From: Macrocybe gigantea | Lineage: Eukaryota; Basidiomycota; Agaricomycetes; Agaricales; Callistosporiaceae | Length of the DNA stretch: 64,000 nt | Reading direction: 5' to 3' | Assembly (NCBI GenBank): GCA_011319805.1 | Contig: SJRY01000302.1 | Location: 186,001-250,000 of the forward strand | In this document: positions 1 to 13,800 of the stretch, piece by piece | Numbering within the stretch: the first letter of the stretch is position 1 | How the letters are laid out: every line of letters begins with the position of its first letter | Made by a program: the position numbers and the translations under genes | Notes under the pieces: generated by a model | Database searches by the model: none | What the model saw: only the letters and a program-made list of their open reading frames with translations | Told to the model about the DNA's origin: nothing

Positions 1-417
1 GGCAATGGGCAAACGGGACAGTCAAGAAAAAATTTTGCATTTTCCACTTCTGTATCCTGTTAATGTCAAGCCTTACAGAAAAGTGGATCGGACGTTTGTC
101 GTAACTCTAGATCTGTAACAGGTACTTGCAATGCTGCACGTGGAGGTTTAGAACTTCCATGAAACCTTAAATTCAGATTCGACGACCTTATATTGACATG
201 GCCAAAGGGCATTGAGATCTGGAGTAACAGCGTAGAAGGATGGCGCTTCATTGCAGTGTCCATATAATATATCTACCATATCTTAATAAACATCAAAGAT
301 ACAACTTCACTAAGCAATACTCCTCAAGAACCTGCTGTGAGCCATGGAATGAATATGCGATAGTTTGGTCGTCTCATCTAATAGGGTAGGTCGAACCTGG
401 GACTGTTCAAGTCACCG
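1..417. other. 3' flank of the Nup96 gene, no gene seen
   Basis: Only short open frames without recognisable content occur here. The stretch lies downstream of the minus-strand Nup96 gene and probably holds its 3' untranslated region. If the last Nup96 codons are followed by a further intron (a GTAAGC donor sits just after the conserved leucines), a small terminal exon could fall in this stretch. Confidence 0.4.
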
Positions 418-3360
418 TCAGTGGCTTCGCAAACAGAACGGTGTGGAAAAGCTTACCAGTAACAACGGTCTGACCCTGTCTACCTGTGACACTAACCTGC
501 CAGTCATTTCCGACACAGCGGCTCTATGTCGCAAGTCCGATGAGCTACTTAATGCATCAGGAAGAATAGCAATCAGCCTCGGAACGCCCCGCGCCAGTTC
601 GTCGATCTCCGACTCTTGTGCTGCATCCGGGACTTCATCTTCGGCCTGAGCTTCCTCGAGATCTGTCAGCCGCGTAATAATATGTACGTAGTCCACGAAT
701 GCCTAGGAGGGGCAGGTGAAATTTCCAGGTCAGGACAAAACCGGTGCGTGAGAAACCTGGCATACCTTGCCGCGAATGTCCCATCGGTCTACAGGATGAC
801 CCAAAAATTTGTTGAACAAGGACTCTAGGAGTTCTAAGTCTCGGCAAATGATAGCATCTGGAGCTAATTCCGAAACCGCGATATCATGTGCAGCGTTATA
901 AGATCCAGCGGCCAGAAAGAGCTGATAAGCTTCAAAGAATTCTCCGTTGTGCAGAGCATAAAGAGCCTGAAATTGAGAGTTCGTTAAAGATTGGACATAG
1001 AAGTGCATGGACTTGTTTGCACCTTCGCCTCGTTGACCCACTCCATCGGAATTTTCAAGCTGCCAACAATACCCCTGACCATCCATTCGTCTAGAAGGGG
1101 TGCTGATCTGGCGAGGAGTTCTTTGATTGCTCTCTCTCTCCTACAAAAAGACGTCAACGTCTTTTAAAAAAAAAAAATAAACAAGATAATCCAGGAACTG
1201 CATACCCTGCGGAGCCCTCAATGTGCAATAAGACGAACAGTGATTCCTGGATCATCCCTAGACTTTCGAGCTGCAGGGCATAGCTACTAGCCAACAAATC
1301 GGCGCTCGGGCTATGCCCCTCCACCTGCTCCTCGTCGTCGACTTCACCTGCTTGGCTACGCTCGCCTGGATCTCCACGATCAGCAAAATCGCGCAGACGC
1401 ATGCATCGCGAAAGGATAATATAGAGGTGCCAGGGTAACGAATAGTCGACCGGAGAAGAGCTGAATGAAAGGGGAGTGAGCACCTGCGATAGTGAGCAGG
1501 CAGGATCTGCATGTAGCCTGATCAAGGAGTAAAGGCCATCTGTAGCGGGTATGGGGGAGGGAAGTTTCCACTTTGAGGACGAGGCTGGTGATGGGGATTG
1601 TTCAAGGTACCAGGGTAGTGGTTTAGCGACCTGCCGCTGAGATTGTTGCTCCGCGCTTTGGGTATAAGCATGAAAGACATCGGCAACTGTTGCATCCGCG
1701 GGTTCGGAGAACCACAAGAACAAACCGAATGTTCTCTTCCAGTCCAAGTCCTTCGCGACATCCACATCAGAACATTTCTCCAGACCACCGCCTCGCGATC
1801 CCTCTATCACGGCGTCCGCAATGCCTGCAAGCAGTGCATACACTTTTCTTACGTCTTCTTCAATGTGAACGTCAATTCTTTGATCCTTCCATATCTCCAG
1901 TTGGTCTTGGAGATCTGCCCGGTATTCCACGTCCCCACCGGCTTGTGAGATCAGGGTAGCAAGTTTAGTGAATCCCCCGTCCAAGGCTGCTTGGCAGGCT
2001 TGCTCTACCTTGTTCCCGGTCAGCAAGGTGAATGTCATCGCAATTGGACCAGCAGATGGATTAGAACGCAGATCGGCTTCCATCGAAGGAGAGACCGCAT
2101 CTTCGAGCCAGGCCGACAAAGCCGCTTTCCTGCGTAGTGCGATTATTCGACTCCGTATGTCGAATGTTGCAGGGCTGGCAAGACGAAGATCGATATTGTC
2201 GAAGAGCGCCTGCCCCAACCGGAAAATGGAAGCCTCGTAAGACTTTTCAGCCTCCGGAAAAAGTGAGGCGAAAGAGGAGAAATTGAGTGAGGGCAAGGGG
2301 ATGCAAAGGGTATGCCATCCTCGTCTGGGGAGATCGGTGTGTTCGTAAGATGATGTTGAAGGAGTTTACCTAAGAGGGTCGAGGCATCGGCGTCGTTCGG
2401 GAATATCGGGATGACGGTTTTGTTAACGATGGACGAATTCGCATTCTCTTTGCTAAGATCAGTTGAGACCCAGGAATAAACAAGTAAATAAGATGAAAGA
2501 AACGTACGGAGTTGAAGATGGCCTACACAGAGAACCCAGATGGACCAGTGCGCCCCCTGGTCCCCACCCGACGCGGAACGAGCGACCTAGTGCTAAACCA
2601 GCATCCATTATTGCACCTTCATTTCCGCTCACTGATGACTCCACAACCTCAACACGCGTATATTTTCTTGATGGACGGTACATCGGAAGCTCGATATCAT
2701 GCGCAAAAGACGGGCGCTGAAAACAGTTGTTAAGTTCGTGACAGCCGAGAACATAGACCATCGAGAACGAACAAGCGGATTGATACGCACTTCTTTTGTG
2801 CCATACCGAAAACCATCGCCATCGGAATCGCGGCTATGCTTTCGGTTCACGGACTGGAGCGGGAGCCGCAAATTAGGCCGAGCGGGAGGTTTTTGGTTGA
2901 GCGCTTTGAGCGCGGCAGCCTCTTCAGGCATACGAAAGAGAGATGTCTGCATGACGTGCATTTTCTGAGCATCAATCCCGACCTGTTGAGCCCATGGTAT
3001 TATAGTGGGATCGACACCAGTTTCAACGGGGGAAGAGGCCGACGGAGACGAGACGCGTAGTGACGACCTTCCTTCGTCTACTTCATGAGCGTAGCGAATA
3101 TCACCATTTTCATCCTCTACCAGGGCATTCCTACTTGGCCGTTTCCACCTCCTCCCTGCGACATGCGGCGGCTCTTCATCTTCTATTTCTGGAGAGCTGG
3201 GGCTGCTGGGTTCGGGTTCTTCCTGGTCCGATGTTGAACTTGAAGCATCCTCTTCCTCCTGCTCGTCTTCATCCAAAGAATGCAGGATAACTTGTTCCTC
3301 GAGCTCCTGTTCCGAATCTTCCTCGCTGCTGTCGCTAGCGTATGCTCGAAATCGCGCCAT
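418..3360 (-). CDS. Nucleoporin Nup96 (Nup145C/Nup189C type), scaffold of the nuclear pore Y-complex
   Basis: The product should be a scaffold subunit of the Nup84/Nup107-160 Y-complex of the nuclear pore. The start MARFRAYASDSSEED at 3360 opens a strongly acidic, serine-rich region of roughly 100 residues. A later exon near 2530-2600 holds the Nup96 signature GRSFRVGWGPGG followed by LVHLG. The large exon at 1154-2296 holds the alpha-solenoid, including DLDWKRTFGLFLWFSEPAD near 1700. Exons at 730-1086 and 418-696 carry the rest of the helical domain (LLESLFNKFLGHPVDRW, then DYVHIITRLTDLEEAQ). Introns are short; one ends in a T-rich stretch at 1166-1177. In many fungi Nup96 is released by self-cleavage from a Nup98-Nup96 precursor, but no FG repeats or autoprotease domain precede it here: the next gene upstream ends only about 150 bases away. 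The C-terminal end could extend through one more intron. Confidence 0.85.
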
Positions 3361-3510
3361 GGTAGTGGTCGACAAGAAAAATAAGGCGCCAAGGAACAAA
3401 CAGGTCTAAACATGGCATTGAAACTTTCATACATACAATACACCTCTGGCATGATGTGGATAATTATACAAATCCACCTCTTACAACGCTTAAATCTTTT
3501 TCACTTAATT

Positions 3511-5067
3511 TTATCCGTAGATCTTAAGCCAGGCAAAATCAAAGTACGCATTAGTGAACGCAGCAGGGTTAGTGTTGACAAAATCTGCAGCATATCAGCA
3601 ATCGCTAACCATATGCAGTGATGGATTCGGCCATTAGTCACTTACTATTGCACGTCGAAGGACAGCCTGAGGCAGCGTAGATACTTGGATTACCAGCAAA
3701 ATCACCACCTGTAATAGCCATCAGCTAATACACAACACGAAGCAATCAGCGGCGTTCACAGAAAGTCACTAGCGCACCTCATCGCATCAGTGATATGTAC
3801 ACGCAGCGAAATTTACGGCACCTACGATTGATGATGATGTTGTGCGGTCCAAATTTGGAGCTAATTGGACAAGTAGTGCTTGGGAAAAAGGCTGCTGGCG
3901 TACCCTGAATGGAAACGTAATGGGTTGAGCCATGCGTTACAATACCAATGTCTTACCCAATTGCCAGTGTTGACGGAGGCAGCACCATTGAGAACGTCCG
4001 AGGGTACGTTGGTCGCACTTCGAGACCAAAACCAGACTTTGATGAAGGAGTTTGTTCGTTCCACAGCAAACCTGTTCCCAAACATCAGCTAAGCTCGTCA
4101 CGAAGCGATCTTGTGTATACCATCCGCCTCCATTATTGTTAAAAGTGGGACCATAGCTACGAGAATCAGACATCTTTACTCCACATCCTGCATTGTTGGT
4201 CGCTGCCACGTCACAATTGTTACCTGTCGAGGTACTGATACCATTTAGCATGCTTGAAGGCGACTGAGTATCTGACAAATCATACCCGGTTTGTGAACGA
4301 GATGACGGCATCGTACATCCTGAGATGACTATCTTTAGAAAATATACCAGTTTTTTTGACTGATTACCCACCGGAGTTGGTATGCAGCGTCGACTGATTC
4401 GGACCTTGATCATTGACACCTTCCAGAATATCTATCTCACCCTGACATGCTCATGCCAGTAAAAATAAAAAGAAAGGCATAGTCCATATTGAATCAAACC
4501 TGGTTTGGCCAATTTGCCCCAACTGTCCAGAGAGCGGGCCACGTTCTAAATACCATGAAAGGCATTACGAGACATCGGATATCCCTTTGCAAGGAAGAGG
4601 GAACGTACCCGCAACCCTGCGGCATATGACGCACATTGAATCTGCAAGATGTGTTCAACTACTCGAACGATTGTTTCGGCAGAAGTACGACTAAACATTA
4701 TAACTGAGGTGGTATATTGCTTGTTGGACTTCAACCTGACAGAGTTTCTGCCTGGCCCGCTTGCGCTTAAAACTGTCTTAAAGTCAGATCGCACGACGAA
4801 ATGGTCTCCGGATGCAAATGTCAAGTTCTGGCTGGCTGCCGTATTGGCATCGACATAATTCCTAACAGACAGGCAGATAAGAGAAAAGATAAGAACATGT
4901 TGGAGGACGACGTACACACGACCATGGGTAGGATCGGCTATGGCCTCGAAAGAAAAAGATTTCAGGAACCCAGTCCCTGTGTGACTGTCGGTCTGCGAAT
5001 ATGTGGCACAGCGGACATGGAGAGATAGCAGAGCGTTAAGGAAGAACCAGGCAACAAAGGAGACCAT
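3511..5067 (-). CDS. Secreted glycoside hydrolase family 16, endo-beta-1,3(4)-glucanase-like
   Basis: This is a predicted extracellular enzyme acting on beta-1,3(1,4)-glucans of the fungal or plant wall. The start at 5067 gives MVSFVAWFFLNALLSLHVRC, a typical signal peptide; an in-frame ATG eight codons upstream is less apt. The N-terminal exon continues with a GH16-like stretch (NYVDANTAASQ, later RNSVRLKSN). The catalytic motif EIDILE, followed by GVNDQGPNQSTLHTN, is encoded at about 4395-4438; in GH16 the first Glu of ExDxxE is the nucleophile and the last the acid/base. Downstream exons give NNNGGGWY, RTNSFIKVWFWSR, SKFGPHNIIIN, CPSTCN and the ending AYFDFAWLKIYG with stop at 3511. Order and content match the fungal laminarinase-like GH16 group. 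There are many short introns, so internal boundaries are approximate. The gene lies 150 bases upstream of the Nup96 start in the same direction, with no functional link apparent. Confidence 0.9.
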
Positions 5068-6491
5068 AACAGAATACGAAGGTGGATGCACATACCATGC
5101 CAGGGGAGCTCACTTTATAGAGGAAAATCCGCCGAGCAAACCGAGAACAAGTCTTGTGGTGACCATCCAGAATGATTCTTGAGGCGGCCACATCCGTGGT
5201 CAAGGCGAAATTCATGCCAGAGCAGATGGCATGGTTTGGGCATGAGAGCAGAAAAGATCATCTGAGGTGTCACGATGACAGACACTAGCAAAAAGAATGG
5301 AAGAAACTCCAAGCAAGAAGCCTCAGCGCGGTTTCCGTGGTGTCTGGTGAGGTAAATATAAACCTTTTCGGATCGGACGAAATGTGCCAAGGAGTTTGCG
5401 AAAGGCAGGATGTTAGCAGGGCCCAGTCCGCCACAGGAAGTAATCGAGACACATAGCTAAATTTGGTAGCTGGTCTCGCCATGTCCATCCTAGCATACAT
5501 GCAGCACGGAAGCAATCAGTCAGAATGTGCGAATGGCCTTGCACAAGGTGAGATAACACCTGTGAAACTTGTCGGCGCCCGTCTATCAATGGTTAGTGTA
5601 ACAATGGCAGGGAAATAAGGTGGATGGCCTTTCCCCTAAGTCAGCCGAATACAGCCTATTCCACATGATGCTTTATGTTGTTTTGGCCATACAACGTTTT
5701 GATCATGAGCCCAAGGACCCTCTCCGAGCTCCAATTGCTCAAGCGCTCTGTTGTCCTCGTGCAACCTTGGCTTTGATGGGGAGAAATAGGTCTATATCCG
5801 CCCAATGGCAGGTAGTAAGGAAACGGAACCCGATGAACATTGACAATTTGTTTGTTACTGTTTTGGCGTGCTGATCATCTCGTCTTGAACGACTCATGGG
5901 CGATCGTGCTAGATGGCTCATCCAAGATATCGATGTATCACGAGCTTCTGATAATTCTGTGCTGGAACCTCTTGCACGAAGTCACAGCGAAACGATAAAA
6001 TGATGACCCTTCTTTGAATAGGTGGAGAATATCTAAATGTCGCATGTACAGAGTTTTGACTATTGGGCTGTGTTCACCTTAGGCTACTGTACATTAAATA
6101 ATAGTTTTCAGTTCGGAATGTCTTAAGTTTCCAGGTGTTAGAGTATTGGAAACCATCCCTGCATTGAGGCGGATATCACGTTTGCATCAAATCACGTCGC
6201 ACAACGGAGAGTATCATGTTTTCGAGCGACATAAGAAAAAATCGTCCAAGTCATCCTTTGTGTGAAGCTCCGCTATAGCCAAACATATGCATTGATCCCG
6301 TAGGAGTTGACTCGTAATCCAACGGAGTAATTCATATCGTCACCACAGCGACAAATCTATGTAATTATGCATTGGTGTGTTTTCTATATGTAAAGACAGG
6401 TGATTATAGAGCAAATACGAGGATTAAAAATCCTGCTATTAGGATGCGTTCTAATAAATAAATAATAAAGCATAGAACGCTCTGGTTTAGA
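5068..6491. other. Intergenic, no supported gene
   Basis: About 1.4 kb between the GH16 start and the 3' end of the DUF6593-like gene. Open frames are short (under 95 codons), show no family motif and do not chain through good splice sites. It should contain the GH16 promoter at its low-coordinate end. AT content rises near 6360-6480. Confidence 0.4.
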
Positions 6492-7170
6492 TCAATCAAT
6501 GTTACGACCACAGAGCAGCAAGACGGATGCCGCAACAATGGTTTCAAACAAGCCACTTTGCACGGCTGAAGGAGTCAGCTCCAAAAGAACAGAGTTTGAA
6601 TTACGCGTAAGCCTGGCAGTGAACGCTGGGTTGGTCGATGAACCGGACCAAAGCTAAGAGAATTTAAAGAGGTGAGTCCTATGACACGGGACAGGAGTTA
6701 AGTTCTATCCTTACATAAATTGACTTGTCCCGAGGGGCCCAAGTGAATCGTTGGCCATGAACTCGCATCGATCGCGAGCTGCGGGATGTCAGATTCAAAC
6801 AAAAACAACACTACGGAAAGCGTCACCTACTTTTGATCAGGCGAAAGCCTCAGCCAGTCCCTGACACTTTGCTTTGAAACCGCGTCGCGTACTTCAACCA
6901 TCGGAGGTGATTTCCATTCAATGAGTCCCAAGTTTCTGTTGGACGGGTCTCTGAAGACGGTGTAGCCGGGCACCCGGTCGTCGGTCACAATGTAGAAGCA
7001 GATCTGGTTCTGCGGTCCCAGGACGGTGGAATTAAGGATGGTCGGCGCGAACGACGCAATGTGGAAAGTGACAAGTTGGGGGGAGTCGGTATTGTCGGAT
7101 AAGGAAGCGCGCCGTAGATAGAAGGTGTTGCAGACCTTCCTTGAGTCCAGTCCCCAAACGGATTTTGCAT
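6492..7170 (-). CDS. DUF6593-like protein with a one-base frameshift in a C6 run
   Basis: The function is unknown; this family is common and multi-copy in Agaricomycetes. From the ATG at 7170 the protein begins MQNPFGDWTQGRSATPSIYG, which fits my memory of family N-termini. Frame is lost at a run of six Gs (plus strand 7078-7083), after which the expected core continues one frame over: LVTFHIASFAPTILNSTV, GPQNQICFYIVTDD, PGYTVFRDPSNRNLGLIEW, VEVRDAVSKQSVRDWLRLS. Two introns then lead to VHGQRFTWAP and the ending LFETIVAASVLLLCGRNID with stop at 6492. A single extra base in the run restores one frame through both halves, so I read this as an intact gene with an assembly error or a very recent mutation. 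An alternative start at 7268 (MSRKYKAGAQQLKK) with an intron also reaches the downstream frame but lacks the family-like N-terminus. Confidence 0.65.
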
Positions 7171-8192
7171 TGCGAGAAAAGGAGCGGGGAGAAAGCGAAT
7201 ACGAAGGAAGACTAGAGTAGATTGACCTTCTTCAGTTGCTGGGCACCAGCTTTATACTTGCGCGACATTGTCGACTTGCTGGGTGGTGCCTTTAGGAACA
7301 GTAGATGAAAATGCCCGAGTTTCAGTCACAAAACCGTCATCATGACCCTCAGACACAAGGACACCGCAGCGGCATAAGCGCTCCTGGATTCATAGCTTAA
7401 TTTACCGACGTCGGTTGCTGGGCATAGCGAGGCTCGGAGTAAGTGATCCGTAGGCGTTTAACCCGCAAAAACGAATACGGATCGGGATGGGATCACGGTG
7501 TAAGGCTGTGGGATAGTCCGAAACGAATGCTGGCCTGGTAACTGAGCAATTCTGTATATGTCGGCTTCGGTAAAGCGTATTTCGCCAAATGGACATGCAA
7601 GACTTCAGCGAGAAAACGAAACCTCTGGTGTCGTCCTGCTGATCAGGATGGGCTTCTACGGCCATAAACCAGATGAGGTATAGGATGATGCCGTCGTTCC
7701 TGGTCAAAATTCTCATCGAAGTGGTTTGTCTCTAGGATTAGTTTGATTCCGATTTTGGTTGACGAAGCATACCGGGGGCCCTTGTACGCCTAGACACGGC
7801 ATTGCGCAGACAGGTACCACTTATTGTAGCGGGTAAAGTTCGGCGGCGACACGCGTCATTCACGCTACACCACTAAAAACTGATACGCACACCGGTTTGA
7901 GGAAATGCTATGCAAGGATCGTTACAAAGCAATGGTTTGTGCAAAGGAATGATATCTGAATATCGTCTGTTCCTGTCAAATTAGCGAAGCGTTATCTCCA
8001 TTTACAGTAGTATATTCACACGTTGTTGATGGTCCGAATTCAGCAACTCTACTGGTTGTGGAAGCCATGTATGTGATTGTCTTAGAAATATGGAGAGAGA
8101 GGTACTAAAACATCGGGAACTAGTAGAAATGATATGTATGCACGACCAGAACTATAACATGGTCAGGCTTGCTTGAACATCTGGCAATTGCA
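7171..8192. other. Intergenic, no supported gene
   Basis: About 1 kb between two minus-strand genes. A minus-strand open frame of 104 codons at 7402-7716 has a hydrophobic start but no recognisable family and no continuation, so it is not called. The alternative first exon of the DUF6593-like gene (ATG at 7268) would fall here. Confidence 0.35.
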
Positions 8193-8867
<675 letters not shown>

Positions 8868-10843
8868 GGGTAGATGTGTGACTGAAGCGAGAAACTACGA
8901 ATCAATCGTATATCGCACGCGATCAAGTCAAGAGCGAGGTGATTAAAGAGAGTGAGCGATTTCAAGGCGATGTTGGTGGAGGCAGTCGTTGAATCAGCTC
9001 CTATACAGAGAAAATTGTCCGAAATGACGCTTACAACGTTGAGGTGAGGAGAGGCGCTGAAACCTGATGATGGTGAGGGGATAAGGTGCGAAGGCGTTGT
9101 TTGGACACTGTTTTGTAAGCTGAAGAACCACGACCTCGCTTAGTAAGCTCGGCACCGCCTCAATCTCTCCCCGAATCTTCTACGACGTTCCTACGTTCTG
9201 ACAGGCTCTGACTCTCTGGAATATACGATTGCTCCCTTTTGCCACATATCTTGGAAGAGCGATGGAACCTGTTTATGGAGATCAGCTCTTCCTATCCTGT
9301 ATGCTGATTGTTCACTTGTACTCTCCTAGTATACATAATCCAGGGACGTCGGAAAGCGATACCATGAAGATTTAATGAAGACAAAGCCCTACCAGTACTC
9401 TTTAGGCTCCCAATTGAGCATCGAAAGACAGGTGATCCTGCTGCTGAAACACGCCATTTATTATGGTATATTCAGTGTGAAACGTCCAGGATCACATTTA
9501 TTGTTGGAACAACAGTTTCTTTCTGCCTTTCCTCATTATGTTAATATTTGCCTGGAACTTGGCTGCTATTCCGTCTTTTCTTTTCTTAGCTCCAGCTTGG
9601 TTGTTACAAATACTTGCCAGAACAGATTCGACAAACGGCACGAACCTGTCACGGAAAATTATCATTCTGTTACTCCCTCTGGGCCATGCCGCTGTGATCC
9701 ATTACGATGACAAATATTTATTTCTGACTACCTAGGGAACGAAGAGGAGGCCGTTAGACAGCCTCATTCCTGCTATAAGTGCTATGATATTTGCAGCTAT
9801 TCCAATGGCGAGAACTAAAATACTAGCACCTGGGTATGTGATACCTCCCACACAAGCGTAGTACCAGCTATTGTTCATTCTGCCAGTGCTCCTGCATAAC
9901 CACGAAAATGTTCCTTCCTTCTAGACAATATTTGGCTGTAGAAGATTATGTCCCCCAACGGCAAATTATCTGTAGTCCTTGTTAACATTATCATAGGCTT
10001 CTCATCTTCTCACGTCGCTGTCTCTTTCATCTCTTTCCCCAGGGACAAGATTCTCTACGACATAAAACTGCAAACACAGAACTTCAGAATCGAACGTAGA
10101 GCTCAAAGCGGCAAATAGAAGCATCTCAGTTACTATACAGCAGATACTATGATCTTCTTCTCTCATTCATTCATTGCACCCCACTGACAATTTCAAAACA
10201 TGAAAAAATATTTAGCGTGGGCTAGGACGAAATTATTGCATCTCATGCGGCCTAACTCCGGAGTCCAGACGATCATAGCTTTGGCAGCAATGATGCCTCT
10301 GGAGACCACACGCAGCCAATTCTTTGGTTAGTGAAGATTGTCCCAAGATGAGTGAACGCGGAGGACTTGCACCTGCTGCCGTGATTGGCGACGATGCCAG
10401 AGTAGTCAAATATTAAAGATCTTGGTTCCAAAGGAGAGACCCGATGAGCTAGATGAAATTAACAAAGTCTTACCCAATGACTTCAGTGTCGAACCCATTA
10501 CCAGCCGGTCAACATTCCAATTTGTCATAACTCTGAATCTTTCTAGTGACCAGTTCTCTAGGCCTGCTTTCGGGAAACACCCGGGTAGTCCGGCAGAAGA
10601 ATGGAGTCCGTTCAATCGGGTGTCTTGGAGGACACCAATGGGATCCTGTTCGCAAAATTTCTGGGCCCGTAGCCACATGCAAATGTCCCATCATGTTTGA
10701 TTTGTTGCGATGCGGGTGTCCCGCATCGAAAAATACATGTATCGCCCCAGAGAGCCTGTGCGGAATGATGGTCTGATGTCTGCACAAACACGTTTCAATG
10801 CTGGAAGTACGGCCTATCAAACAAAATACATGGGTCCGAGTCA
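8868..10843. other. Intergenic, about 2 kb with no firmly supported gene
   Basis: The low-coordinate end holds the UBC4 promoter. On the minus strand, 9731-9938 is open and ends in a hydrophobic segment (ASILVLAIGIAANIIALIAG) about 20 codons before a stop. No start, upstream exon or family could be attached, so it is only a candidate 3' exon. Open frames on both strands at 10406-10700 overlap each other and have no recognisable content; they probably lie in the 3' region of the OPT gene. Confidence 0.35.
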
Positions 10844-13800
10844 TCAATCCAAAGCTCCATTTCCGTTGCAGTAGTCGACGTTGCCAACTGCCGGATTCCC
10901 TGCCCACTGGAAATAATAAACGTGTACGTATGAATTTCTGTACGTTCGATAGGTGACGGTTGGCTCACATTTGGAAACGGTCGCTCCACTCCGGAGGCAC
11001 CGAATACAGCAAATGATAATATAAAAATCATGACTTGGGCACCCCCATCCAAAGCACCGCCGAGGATATAGTTGTATTTCTTATACCAACCAGGATGGTA
11101 TCTTCGTAACCAAAGCTGTGAGACGAGGCCGACGATGATGCTGGACGTGATGGTAGAGTTGACACCTGCTGACATCCAAGCAGAATACTGAAAGGAGTGT
11201 ATGAGACCACTTTTATTCTAACATAAACCGGAGAACGTGCAAATACCATATATATAATCGGGAGCATCACAGTGTCGACCTCCACCGGTCCGATCCTTGG
11301 CCATCGCTATAGATTCCTTCAGTAACAATGTTTCAGGACAGGCAAACGATGTTTGCACCTTCCATATGAGCCATTGGATGAACGTTGGTACCATTCCGAT
11401 GAGCAGACCGAGAGGAATAACAAGATAGGGACCATCTGTGCCATAGAGCTGTTTGGCCAGCGACCAAGTAACGGCAGCGCTGTTTAAGCTCTGCGGCACT
11501 TGCCCACTCCAAACATTTGTCCCAGTGGGGCTCAACAGTACTTCTCGTTGTGCGTCAACAACAGATATCATTACGACTGATGCAGGTGATCAGCCACGCC
11601 TCAAATTTCGTCCAGGAGACATACCATAATTTACAACAGCGCCTGTTAAACGAGAAAGCGTCATTAGACCGAAAGCAACGAAACCTCGTTTCAATATACA
11701 GACCAACGATCGTGCCCCACACTTGTGTGAGAAACATGACGCGAGGTGGAATTTTGAGGTATTGTCCCATCTTGAGATCGCCAGCCAGATTTATTGAAGT
11801 GGAGACAACGTCGTGACTCCACATAGAGAACTACATCTTACGTTGGAGACGACAAAAAGCCAAAGCATTCGCGGACGCACGTAAAGGTTTGCCACAGGCC
11901 GGCCAGGGTTCACGGCTCCAGCAACCATTTTCATGAGTTGATTGGTCGCAATACCATTCCCATACGGGCATACAGAAGAGTAGAAAATGGCTATTAATGA
12001 GCGGAATCAGCCAAAGGAAGTTCAGCAGGCATCGCGTTATACGCACTGTGATAAAGGCGCCCAATATTAAAGCGATGATGTAGGACCACCAAGGGAGTGT
12101 CGTTTGTCCCTTAATGACGACAATCAAGCCTGATGCACTCCAGATTCTGAGAATAAGTCACTTTCGCTCAGAAGCAAGGACGTACCGGCAAAGAATGACA
12201 AAATCAAGAGTATGATATACCACCACCAAGGCGCTTCTGCATATTTTTTCATTGCCTGTGGTCACAACAGATGTGAAGACTCGTTTTCCTGGGGCTGCGC
12301 TTCAATGACATACCTGATAATGAGGATCAGGCTGGGTCTCATCACGAGCTAGCCTGAAGGAATCTCTTGCATATGGACCCCAGAAAAATATGCAATGTGC
12401 GATGAGACCGCCAATCTGTTTCCATGGTTAGTCTGGGGAATCGGACTCCGTGAGATGCTCTGGGCTTACGGCAAGATTGGCAGTGAGGTTGTGCCAGGCA
12501 TTGGACCCGTCAAGGCGGGAAGGCCCACCTCTTCGAGTGCCGTTTCGTTGAGTTGGAATCTTGGGCCAAACACTGCAGATTGATGGTACACGGATCCATT
12601 AGCCGAAAAAATGGAGGTCGAGAGCATGGGAAATGCCAGGGACTGCGCATGCATGAATTGTTGTCAGCGCCGAGAACGTGGGCAGGGAAGGCAGAGCGCA
12701 CATTCCACGTGTTCGAGTAATAAATTCCCATAATTGCAATATAACAAAAGAAGTAGCCAATCCAGGAATTCGCTGATGCATTGGGTCAGCATGAGAACAT
12801 TTATCGAAGTATTTCAGTAAACTGACCTTGCTGGATTAAAGGAAAGCTCATGAAGCTGTAGGAGTCTGTTGAGCCACAAGCAGCGGAAAGGGCAAGAGGT
12901 TTTACGTGGATCCAATATATTGCCAGTCGAATGATAACGAAAGAAAGCCAAGGCCCTCATTACCTTCAGCCCCGCCAAAAAGGTTAGTGAAAATATCAAT
13001 TGTTTTCTTCGATGCCTTTTGGGAGGCAAGGCAAAATATGTTGAATCCATTCAGAAGTGGAAAAATATATGACGGGATAATTTCATAGATAAACATGCCC
13101 GTGAAGCCAACCCAAAAGAGTTTAACCCTCTTAGCATTGGCGGCGGTGTCGAAGTGAAGAGCTGAGATATGAACTGTCAAGGATGCGTCATCTTGGACGT
13201 AGCTACACTTGCCTTGAAAGACGGAGACGGTTGGCAAATTCTAGACAATTAGAGTGAACCAACGCTCGATTGGCGTGGGGAAAAAGACTCACACTCCAAT
13301 ACACCATCTCTGAGGGATAAACTGTGAGAGGTCGTAAAATCCCCACGAGGCCGTAGCTGATTGGAGAAGGTTGGTTCGCGATGACCTAGTTCAGCAATAA
13401 CAGGACATACCCAAAGCATGCTGTCGAGAAGGTTGCTAGAATGGCAGTCGTCGCTTTGACATGAGTGTCATAGTAAAGCTGTTCGTAATATGGATATCTG
13501 AATTCTTCGCAGTACGAATTTAGTCCTCGTCAGAGACGTACTCGTTGCACGGCAAAATTATTGACCGCCGCGCTGCCCCCAGCAGCGGTAGAGGCAACTA
13601 GGGAGGCAACTACATGCTAGGCATGAACCACTGCGTATCAATACGCCGAAGGAGATTCTGGTAACGATGGCAGTCACCTCCTTCAACGTAAATGGACCTG
13701 GGTTGATGTGATAGAAGGTGGATGCCAGAAATTGGAATCGAGTTCCCTGGACCCAAGAACTCTTCGGCATGAACGCTGCCCATCCGTTCCCAGCAGTGTA

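Noticed and set aside
7268..7268. Alternative start MSRKYKAGAQQLKK for the DUF6593-like gene
   Set aside because: It can reach the core frame through an intron, but it discards the family-like NPFGDWTQG start; a homopolymer slip explains both halves better.
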